A DNA stretch of 5,047 nucleotides from an uncultured Maribacter sp. (GTDB taxonomy: Bacteria; Bacteroidota; Bacteroidia; Flavobacteriales; Flavobacteriaceae): assembly GCA_905479535.1 (NCBI GenBank), contig CAJQMW010000440.1:1-5047 (forward strand), read 5' to 3'. Below are positions 1-5,047 of this stretch, in pieces. Positions within the stretch are counted from its first letter, which is position 1, and each line of letters opens with the position of its first letter. Under the pieces are notes generated by a model. It was not told the origin of the DNA and did not search any database. It worked only from the letters and a program-made list of their open reading frames with translations. A program made the translations under genes and the position numbers.

Positions 1-1057
1 TTTCCAAATACTGGCCCATGGGTATGGTGCGTCCTACAAAAAAGGATTTTGGGGTAATGATCATTTCTGCCATACCCACTTCTTGGTTGATCAACTCGTT
101 TTTTAAGGAGTTCTCTTCCGGTTTCAATGGAATGAGCCCGAGTTTAAATTCTAAAATCAGTTTATCCACCTCTGCCGTTTCGCCTTTTACGGTAATGATA
201 TCATGGTACCGTAGCTCGGTATTTCGTTTTGGAAATTCCACGTAAGGTGGTGTTCCTTTGAGCACCTTGGGATGCCTACGCCTTAAGCGCACAATGGATA
301 CATTATAGGTTTTCTCAAAATCCCAGTCCCCAATTTTGGTATTGAGGAGCTGCGACATAGAACGGATACGCAAGCGATACATATTATCTCCTATGCTGTA
401 TTCTTCTATCCATTTGTGCATTTCTGAATCGATATTGATCGGACGGTTTTCTGTTTTATGTTCGGGTAAGAGTTTATAACCAACATATCTAAAGTATAGG
501 ATAGCGATTATTAAAAGGGGCAGACCTATGAGTGCAAACTCAAAAAACGAAAAGCTTTCCATACCTTGTTCCAAAAGGGCATTACTGACGATAATATTCG
601 GTGGCGTGCCCGTTAATGTCAATAAACCCCCCGTATTGGAGCCAAATGCTACTGGCATAAGTAGTTTTGAGGGTAGGGTACCCGCGTTCCAGGCAGCGGA
701 AACGGTTACCGGAAGTAGGGCTGCGACCGTACCGGTATTACTTACAAAACCTGAAAGCACACTAGAACCCAAAGTGACCAAAACCAGAAGTCCCGGAATG
801 CTTTTCCCCGCCCATGCAACAAATTTTTGACCTGCCAGAGCGGTCCATCCGGTTCGTGACAAACCTTCACCGATGATAAATAACGCGGCAATCATAATTA
901 CGGTGGGGTTACTGAAGCCGCTTAAGGTTTCCGTTAGGTCTATAATTCCGGCAAGGTAGAGTGCTAACATCGAAATCAACGCCACAACATCTGGCGGAAA
1001 TTTTCCCCAAACGAAAAGGGCTACGGTAATGGTCAAAATAATGGATACTTCCAGCAT
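1..1057 (-). CDS. SLC13/DASS-family permease with TrkA_C domains (partial, C-terminus missing)
   Basis: Inner-membrane transporter of the SLC13 / divalent-anion:Na+ symporter superfamily, whose known substrates include sulfate, di/tricarboxylates and other anions; the substrate here cannot be read from sequence. The 352 visible codons start at ATG 1057-1055. An in-frame TGA lies 27 nt upstream with no ATG, GTG or TTG between, so this start is essentially forced. Hydrophobic segments lie near residues 3-17, 22-38, 52-66, 88-106, 113-123 and 174-193. The family's Ser-Asn-Thr motif is seen as SNTGTVAALLP (106-116) and is followed by GSNTGGLLTLTGTPPN (139-154), the conserved anion/cation-site region. 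After residue ~200 the protein turns soluble. Residues ~220-305 look like a TrkA_C (RCK_C) domain ending in ELRYHDIITVKG, and a second copy seems to begin at ~327 (EMIITPKSFFVGRTIP). Family members with this layout are usually about 600 residues, so the second membrane half lies beyond the left edge. It begins 23 bp after the Usp gene, probably in the same operon. The family call is firm; the substrate is unknown. Confidence 0.9.
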   Translation of the reverse strand, partial: MLEVSIILTITVALFVWGKFPPDVVALISMLALYLAGIIDLTETLSGFSNPTVIMIAALFIIGEGLSRTGWTALAGQKFVAWAGKSIPGLLVLVTLGSSVLSGFVSNTGTVAALLPVTVSAAWNAGTLPSKLLMPVAFGSNTGGLLTLTGTPPNIIVSNALLEQGMESFSFFEFALIGLPLLIIAILYFRYVGYKLLPEHKTENRPINIDSEMHKWIEEYSIGDNMYRLRIRSMSQLLNTKIGDWDFEKTYNVSIVRLRRRHPKVLKGTPPYVEFPKRNTELRYHDIITVKGETAEVDKLILEFKLGLIPLKPEENSLKNELINQEVGMAEMIITPKSFFVGRTIPMGQYLE

Positions 1058-1080
1058 AGTAGCAAATCTGATAAAAGAGG

Positions 1081-1860
1081 TCAGTCAATAGCAAGAATTG
1101 GCACTTTTGAATGCAGCGTTAAAAGTTGCGTAAGTTTTCCTTTGGACGGTGTAGATTTCTTCGCATGATTCATTGGAAGAATCGCTATGAGATCAATATT
1201 TTTCTCAGAGGCGTAGGAAAGTATTCCTTCCACGACATCCGCGTTCCGGATAAAAGTGTGGTCAGCATAAAAATTTTCAAGATAATAGGCCAGCTTATTT
1301 TCATTTTCTGCATTAATATTGGAACAGCCATAGGATTCTGGAGTGTTTTCAATGGTAACCACATGCACTGGTGCGTTAAATTTTCTAGCGACATCAAGTA
1401 ATACAGCCAATGATTTATGGTTTTCTATCTCCTCCTTACCAACTACAAGGGCAATATTCTTCATCCTGAATTTTTCCAGACCGTATGGGGTAACAAATAT
1501 TGGGCAATTGGACTGCAAGACCATTTTGGAAGTGTTGGTCAACCATGTGTCCTCATCGCCCATGGTTCCAAAAGTCCCCATCATTACAATAGCTACTTGC
1601 TCCGTTCTTTGGATTTCCATTAAGGCTTGCGTCAAATTACCGGAGGCCGGTACCCATTCCATCCTATCCTTCATCTTATACTGATTTACAATTTTTTCAA
1701 AGGCCCCCGTAAGCACATCCACTTTGGGATCTTCAGCGATATATGCCAAAAGAATCTTCATTTGCTTGTTTTTTCCAACAAATTCAACGGCGTAATCCAG
1801 GGCTTTTTTGGAGGTTCTTGAAAAATTGAAGGATACCAGGATTGTTGAAATTTTATGCAT
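1081..1860 (-). CDS. Tandem-domain universal stress protein (UspA family)
   Basis: Cytoplasmic UspA-superfamily protein of 259 residues, made of two Usp (Rossmann-like alpha/beta) domains. Domain 1 spans ~1-126 and opens with the typical strand-loop MHKISTILVSFNFSRTSKKAL. It carries GTFG at 95-98, which fits the start of the ATP motif GxxG-9x-G(S/T), but the distal G(S/T) position reads TN, so nucleotide binding may be weakened. Domain 2 spans ~133-259, opens with MKNIALVVGKEE and ends HSKVPILAID. It has no GxxG motif, which is common for the second half of tandem Usp proteins. I chose ATG at 1860-1858. The reading frame extends nine codons further to a GTG at 1887, but domain 1 normally begins almost at the N-terminus and the upstream stretch (ETLKDTYT) adds nothing recognisable. 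The gene lies 23 bp before the SLC13-type permease on the same strand. Usp proteins often respond to starvation, respiratory or redox stress, and this one may modulate or be co-expressed with the transporter (inference). Confidence 0.9.
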   Translation of the reverse strand: MHKISTILVSFNFSRTSKKALDYAVEFVGKNKQMKILLAYIAEDPKVDVLTGAFEKIVNQYKMKDRMEWVPASGNLTQALMEIQRTEQVAIVMMGTFGTMGDEDTWLTNTSKMVLQSNCPIFVTPYGLEKFRMKNIALVVGKEEIENHKSLAVLLDVARKFNAPVHVVTIENTPESYGCSNINAENENKLAYYLENFYADHTFIRNADVVEGILSYASEKNIDLIAILPMNHAKKSTPSKGKLTQLLTLHSKVPILAID

Positions 1861-1889
1861 GGTATACGTATCTTTAAGGGTTTCCACAG

Positions 1890-1897
1890 TAAAGTTA
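1890..1897 (-). promoter_or_regulatory. Candidate -7 element for usp-permease unit
   Basis: Read on the minus strand, this is TAACTTTA, one mismatch from TAnnTTTG. It would place the transcript start near 1884 and leave a leader of roughly 24 nt before the usp ATG. No clear TTTG is seen at the -33 position (the strand reads TGTTTC there), which would fit an activator-dependent promoter using the palindrome at 1920-1933. The match is weak. Confidence 0.25.
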
Positions 1898-1919
1898 TAA
1901 CGATGCTTAGAAGAGAAAC

Positions 1920-1933
1920 ATGACGTAGGTCAT
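1920..1933. promoter_or_regulatory. Perfect palindrome ATGAC-GTAG-GTCAT, candidate Crp/Fnr-type operator
   Basis: The two 5-bp arms at 1920-1924 and 1929-1933 are exact reverse complements with a 4-bp spacer. This is the geometry of Fnr-type sites (TTGAT-N4-ATCAA in E. coli), although the bases differ. Its centre (1926.5) falls about 42-44 bp upstream of the likely transcription starts of both flanking promoter candidates, the distance typical of class II activators of the Crp/Fnr family. Which regulator binds, if any, is inference; a palindrome of this length can arise by chance. Confidence 0.4.
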
Positions 1934-1935
1934 CT

Positions 1936-1963
1936 TTTGCTCAGATAGGTCGGATTAATTTTG
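1936..1963 (+). promoter_or_regulatory. Candidate Bacteroidota promoter for the kinase-porin unit
   Basis: TTTG at 1936-1939 (-33-like) and TAATTTTG at 1956-1963 (full match to the -7 consensus TAnnTTTG) are separated by 16 bp, slightly shorter than usual for flavobacterial promoters. A start near 1970 would give a leader of about 195 nt before the kinase ATG, which is long. A weaker element at 2096-2103 (TACTTTTC) would give a shorter leader and is an alternative. Confidence 0.35.
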
Positions 1964-2154
1964 AAATCGCCATGGAACACAATTGGAAAACATTGCTCAA
2001 CTGAAGCAAAATGGGCTGAATGCGACATTATTAAATTAGTATTATCAAAACGTTAAGTCATTTTATTAGGTATCGGTAAAACCATTTCGAACTTTTACTT
2101 TTCTGATAGCGAAACCAAGTTGAATGGTTAGATAGAGAACGAATAGTATAAAAA

Positions 2155-2159
2155 AAGGA
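2155..2159 (+). promoter_or_regulatory. Ribosome binding site of the ROK kinase gene
   Basis: AAGGA lies 5 nt before the ATG at 2165, within an A-rich stretch. It is the only good Shine-Dalgarno-like sequence seen ahead of a gene in this window and supports the chosen kinase start. Confidence 0.55.
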
Positions 2160-2164
2160 TAACT

Positions 2165-3121
2165 ATGGATGTAGTGGCAGGAATCGATATAGGGGGCACC
2201 AAAACCAAAATAGGTCTTGTTGACAAAAAAGGGGACGCTCAGGAACAAATTTTCTTTAGAACCCGGGAGTACACGAATTTGGACGATTATCTAGATAAAA
2301 TACGGGACAGTATAGAAGGTTTGAAAACAAAAAGCAGTATTCCTGTTAACGTAATCGGTTGTGGCATAGGTGCGCCCAATGCATCCAGCAGAAATGGCAC
2401 TATTGAGAACGCCGCCAATCTTCTCTGGAAGGGAAAGTTGCCCATAGTAAAAAAAATGCAGGAACGGCTGGATGTGCCTACACGGATCATGAACGATGCC
2501 AGTGCCGCCGCCCTTGGCGAAATGCTGTTCGGAAACGCAAAGGAAATGACCGACTTTATTGTTATCACTTTAGGAACGGGCTTCGGGGCAGGTATTGTTG
2601 CCAACGGCCAATTGATAGATGGTTATGACGGTTTTGCGGGAGAATTGGGGCATGTGGACATGACTATGGGTGATGGCAGGTTAACTGGATTGGGCGTAAA
2701 GGGTGGATTGGAAGCCTATGTTTCCGCTACCGGTCTTAAACGCACCATTTTGTTTATGATGAGTAAATACATGAACCAAAGTCGGTTCAGGGATATCGCC
2801 TACAACGATTTGCATGGTGAGGAGATTACCAAGGCTGCAGAAGAGGGAGATTTTATCGCCTTGAAGGCCTTTGATCATACCGCAAACATTATGGCCCTGG
2901 CCTTGGCCAATTTTACCGCGTTTTCACAGCCCGAAGCTTTCTTTTTGATGGGCGGTCTTGTCAATAGCGGCAAATGGATCTTGGATCCATTGAAAACGTA
3001 TTTCGAGGATTACCTGTTGGAAGTGTATAAGGGAAAGGTAAAACTAATGCAATCAGGAATGCCCGGTAAGACCGCGGCCATCTGCGGAGCGGCGGCACTG
3101 ATTTGGGAAAATCACCGGTAA
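2165..3121 (+). CDS. ROK-family sugar kinase (glucokinase-like) lacking the zinc cysteines
   Basis: Cytoplasmic ROK-family protein of 318 residues, the usual length for a single-domain ROK sugar kinase with no N-terminal DNA-binding domain, so it is an enzyme type rather than a ROK repressor. It would phosphorylate a hexose or related sugar using ATP; glucose is the commonest family substrate but is not proven here. Visible motifs are the phosphate-1 loop GIDIGGTKTKIG (6-17), the likely catalytic Asp in MNDASAAALGE (D111), the phosphate-2 loop TLGTGFGAGIV (135-145), the sugar-binding GELGH (E160, H163), E183 in GGLEAY, and the adenosine-side MGG at 262-264. The family's CxCGxxGCxE zinc motif reads TGLGVKGGLE (174-183): all three Cys are replaced (T174, L176, G181) although the zinc-ligand His and the sugar-contacting Glu remain. 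The ATG at 2165 has a good RBS. The stop TAA directly abuts the ATG of the next gene, a porin, implying one operon. Confidence 0.92.
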   Translation: MDVVAGIDIGGTKTKIGLVDKKGDAQEQIFFRTREYTNLDDYLDKIRDSIEGLKTKSSIPVNVIGCGIGAPNASSRNGTIENAANLLWKGKLPIVKKMQERLDVPTRIMNDASAAALGEMLFGNAKEMTDFIVITLGTGFGAGIVANGQLIDGYDGFAGELGHVDMTMGDGRLTGLGVKGGLEAYVSATGLKRTILFMMSKYMNQSRFRDIAYNDLHGEEITKAAEEGDFIALKAFDHTANIMALALANFTAFSQPEAFFLMGGLVNSGKWILDPLKTYFEDYLLEVYKGKVKLMQSGMPGKTAAICGAAALIWENHR

Positions 3122-4504
3122 ATGGTTGAATTGAACAGAATGTCATTGACCAATAACGTATGCTATTTTGTTAAGTACAAATCCGTTTTTAATTGGATTT
3201 TTGCGCTTACCATGTTTCATATAACGGCTCAAGATAAAGTGACCACAGCGTGGGGCAACCAGCCCTTAAAATGGAACTTGAGCGAATCTGGGAACCATTG
3301 GATGGCTTTTCATACCTATGGGCAATTTTGGAGCCGTTTTACCGAAAACAATCCCGGTAGTTTAGTATCCGAAGAACCGCAAACCACTACCTTCGATATT
3401 TCCGTACGTCGTTTTCGCTTGGGTCTTCAAGCACAGTTAACGGATCGGTTGTTCGTTTATTCGCAGTTAGGCATCAACAATTTAAATTACCTATCCCCCA
3501 GGGGTACGCCAACGGACCTTTTGGATGCCTATGCAGAGTACACATTCTCCGAAGAAATAGCCATCGGTGCAGGTAAGACAGCGTGGACGGGGCTTTCCCG
3601 ATATTCCGCTCCCAATACTTCAAAATTACTGACACACGACTTGCTCTTATCGGCTTTGCCGACAGCGGATGAAACCAACGACCTGATTCGAAAATTGAGC
3701 GTTTACACCAAAGGCAAAATTGGGAGCTTGGACTATCGTATGGTTTTTTCCAAACCATTTTCACCAACGAACAGCCCTAATTTTGAAACGGAGTTGACAG
3801 AAGACGTAGCAAAGTTTACGGATAAAAATACAGGTAACATTTACTCAGGATACGTAAAATGGGAATTTATGGATGAAGAATCAAATAAAATACCCTTTTC
3901 CGACGGTACTTATTTAGGTGGGAAAAATGTTTTTACCCTAGGTCTGGGGGCAGAGCTTCAAAACAATGCATTGGCATCCTTACAAAATGGAGAAACCCGT
4001 TTTCATGACTTACGGCTTTTGGCCGTCGATGCATTTTTGGACATGCCTTTGCAGGATAGAACTAGTGCTGTTCTTACCTTTTATGCGGCATATTTTAACT
4101 ATGATTTTGGCCCTAACTACATTCGTAATACCGGAGTAAACAATCCAATTGCCGATATCGATATAGAACAGGTTTCTTTCAACGGACCTGGAAATGCCTT
4201 CCCTGTCGTAGGCACGGGAGATTCTTTTCATACACAATTGGGCTATCTTTTTCCGTATTTGGATAAGGCACGAAAACTGGGGCGTTTACAGCCCTATTTT
4301 TCATTTCAATATTCAAATTTTGAGAGCCTGAGCGACCCTATGGCCTATTACGATATAGGTGTTAATTGGTACCTAAAAGAACATTTGTCAAAATTCTCGA
4401 TCAATCTGCGCAACAGGCCTATTTATAGTTCTTTGCCCCAAGGGGCGGTTTTGGAAGATCGAAAATGGTCTGCCGTAGTGCAATACATTATACGATTGGA
4501 ATGA
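3122..4504 (+). CDS. Porin-like outer-membrane beta-barrel protein (copy 1, complete)
   Basis: Exported protein of 460 residues resembling bacterial porins of the OprO/OprP-like group annotated in Bacteroidota; it probably forms a solute channel in the outer membrane. A signal peptide is visible: lysines at ~18-20, a hydrophobic core at ~21-33 and likely cleavage ITA|QD (36/37). The remainder is rich in alternating aromatic/hydrophobic strands with short turns, such as FDISVRRFRLGLQAQL (91-106), FTLGLGAEL (271-279), TSAVLTFYAAYFNYDF (314-329) and PYFSFQYSNF (391-400), as expected for a barrel. The C-terminus WSAVVQYIIRLE could be the closing strand. The ATG at 3122 follows the kinase stop with no gap and no clear RBS; M7 (3140) is an alternative start that still keeps the signal peptide. 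It overlaps the next gene by 4 bp and shares ~59% identity with it over residues 63-195. The solute is unknown; the kinase neighbour suggests a sugar or sugar-like compound (inference). Confidence 0.8.
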   Translation: MVELNRMSLTNNVCYFVKYKSVFNWIFALTMFHITAQDKVTTAWGNQPLKWNLSESGNHWMAFHTYGQFWSRFTENNPGSLVSEEPQTTTFDISVRRFRLGLQAQLTDRLFVYSQLGINNLNYLSPRGTPTDLLDAYAEYTFSEEIAIGAGKTAWTGLSRYSAPNTSKLLTHDLLLSALPTADETNDLIRKLSVYTKGKIGSLDYRMVFSKPFSPTNSPNFETELTEDVAKFTDKNTGNIYSGYVKWEFMDEESNKIPFSDGTYLGGKNVFTLGLGAELQNNALASLQNGETRFHDLRLLAVDAFLDMPLQDRTSAVLTFYAAYFNYDFGPNYIRNTGVNNPIADIDIEQVSFNGPGNAFPVVGTGDSFHTQLGYLFPYLDKARKLGRLQPYFSFQYSNFESLSDPMAYYDIGVNWYLKEHLSKFSINLRNRPIYSSLPQGAVLEDRKWSAVVQYIIRLE

Positions 4505-5047
4505 GACGGTACACCCTACTTTTTCTCTTTTGTTACTTCACAATGTCCAATTTGGCGATAACCGGGCTGTATGCACAAAATGAAATGGGCAATTCCAAAT
4601 TGCGGTTTTATCTTGATGAGGACAATGATAAAGACCGATGGCTGCAATTCAGTTCTTTTGTTCAGCTTTGGGGGCGCGTTACGGAAAATAATGCAGGAAC
4701 AACTGTAAATAGCATCCCGGAGGATGTTACTTACGATATTTCCATCCGCCGTTTCCGGTTGGGACTGGGCGCGCAACCCGTTAAAAATTTGTATACATTT
4801 TTCCAATTAGGCGTCAACAACCTAAATTACCTATCGCCCAGAGGAACTTCAATCGATTTATTGGATGCCTATGTACAATATGAATTTTCACCTTTTCTCG
4901 CCGTTGGCGGCGGCAAGTCTTTTTGGAACGGACTTTCCCGTTATACTTCGCCGAGTACGTCCAAACTTATGGGGTATGACTTGAATTTTGTGGCCAGCCC
5001 TACGCTAGATAGTACAGATGACCTCATTAGAAGGTTGAGTGTTTATG
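4501..5047 (+). CDS. Porin-like outer-membrane protein (copy 2, paralogue; partial, runs off right edge)
   Basis: The first 182 codons of a second porin-like protein, open to the window end. Its ATG is embedded in the stop of copy 1 (ATGA, 4501-4504), which suggests translational coupling. The signal peptide is clear: MRRYTLLFLFCYFT, then ...TGLYA|QN with likely cleavage after residue 25. Residues 50-182 align without gaps to residues 63-195 of copy 1 with 78 of 133 identities (hand count), including the blocks DISIRRFRLGL (79-89), NNLNYLSPRGT (106-116) and LLDAY (120-124). The linker just after the signal peptide differs and is shorter and more acidic (LDEDNDKDRW, 38-47). The two genes therefore arose by tandem duplication followed by substantial divergence. 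It presumably has the same barrel function, possibly with different solute preference or expression. The rest of the gene lies outside the window. Confidence 0.85.
   Translation, partial: MRRYTLLFLFCYFTMSNLAITGLYAQNEMGNSKLRFYLDEDNDKDRWLQFSSFVQLWGRVTENNAGTTVNSIPEDVTYDISIRRFRLGLGAQPVKNLYTFFQLGVNNLNYLSPRGTSIDLLDAYVQYEFSPFLAVGGGKSFWNGLSRYTSPSTSKLMGYDLNFVASPTLDSTDDLIRRLSVY

Larger units (their letters stand above)
1861..2164. promoter_or_regulatory. Divergent intergenic/regulatory region between usp and ROK kinase genes
   Basis: This ~300-bp AT-rich gap separates the leftward usp-permease unit from the rightward kinase-porin unit, so it must hold promoters for both directions. I see no credible coding sequence inside it. 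It contains a perfect 5+5 palindrome (1920-1933), a TAnnTTTG element on the plus strand (1956-1963), a one-mismatch version on the minus strand (1890-1897), another one-mismatch version on the plus strand nearer the kinase (TACTTTTC, 2096-2103, with no clear TTG at the right distance), and a small hairpin (TTGCT/AGCAA, 1993-2009). No intrinsic terminator is evident, as expected between divergent genes. Confidence 0.7.

Noticed and set aside
528..830. 100-codon plus-strand open frame
   Set aside because: It lies entirely antisense to the SLC13-type permease, whose translation is clearly real across the region; no recognisable protein.
909..1094. Minus-strand 61-codon frame overlapping the permease start
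   Set aside because: It is a different frame of the permease N-terminus and Usp tail; its composition is not protein-like and the permease frame is convincing.
1861..1887. N-terminal extension of the Usp gene to a GTG at 1887
   Set aside because: The nine extra residues show no family similarity, the start would be GTG, and the ATG at 1860 places the first Usp strand at the N-terminus as usual. The candidate -7 element also nearly abuts this stretch.
2147..2156. A-rich run before the kinase as a terminator or slippage tract
   Set aside because: There is no GC-rich stem upstream, and it is better explained as the A-rich leader around the AAGGA ribosome binding site.
2066..2248. Minus-strand 60-codon frame spanning the kinase start
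   Set aside because: It overlaps the kinase phosphate loop antisense and covers its RBS; the hydrophobic look comes from the A-rich plus strand.
4501..4504. Possible frameshift splitting one long porin into two
   Set aside because: The downstream frame begins with its own ATG and a clean signal peptide and then repeats the N-terminal barrel region of copy 1, so these are two separate tandem genes.
4516..4806. Minus-strand 96-codon frame at the right end
   Set aside because: It is antisense to the second porin, which has a signal peptide and strong similarity to the first porin.

Overview
The window looks like chromosomal DNA of a Bacteroidota bacterium, most likely a flavobacterium. This is inferred from several things: moderate-to-low GC, mostly weak or absent Shine-Dalgarno sequences, exported proteins whose predicted cleavage leaves an N-terminal Gln (Ala|Gln), TAnnTTTG-like promoter elements, and the protein families present. 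I see no tRNA, rRNA, CRISPR array, IS element or phage gene.

The layout is a divergon around a ~300-bp regulatory gap (about 1861-2164). Leftward (minus strand) runs a two-gene unit: a tandem-domain universal stress protein (Usp) at 1860-1081, then after 23 bp an SLC13/DASS-type permease with C-terminal TrkA_C (RCK_C) domains. The permease runs off the left edge, with 352 codons visible. Rightward (plus strand) runs a very tightly packed unit of three genes: a ROK-family sugar kinase (2165-3121), a complete porin-like outer-membrane beta-barrel protein (3122-4504) whose ATG directly abuts the kinase stop, and a second, paralogous porin (4501 to beyond 5047) that overlaps the first by the classic ATGA. 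The second porin is cut by the right edge.

How the genes may work together is inference. The rightward unit would pair outer-membrane entry pores for a small solute with a cytoplasmic kinase that phosphorylates a sugar or sugar-like substrate. The leftward unit pairs a cytoplasmic stress/nucleotide-sensing protein with an inner-membrane anion or carboxylate transporter. The gap contains a perfect 14-bp palindrome (ATGAC-N4-GTCAT, 1920-1933) with Crp/Fnr-type geometry. It sits at about -42 from the likely start sites of both directions, so both units could share one regulator.

The most notable points are: the ROK kinase has lost all three zinc-binding cysteines while keeping its catalytic and sugar-binding residues; the two porins are a tandem duplication (~59% identity over 133 ungapped residues by hand count) with a nearly invariant NNLNYLSPRGT block; and the palindrome in the shared promoter region. 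I do not see convincing evidence of a wholly new system. These are the best candidates for follow-up.
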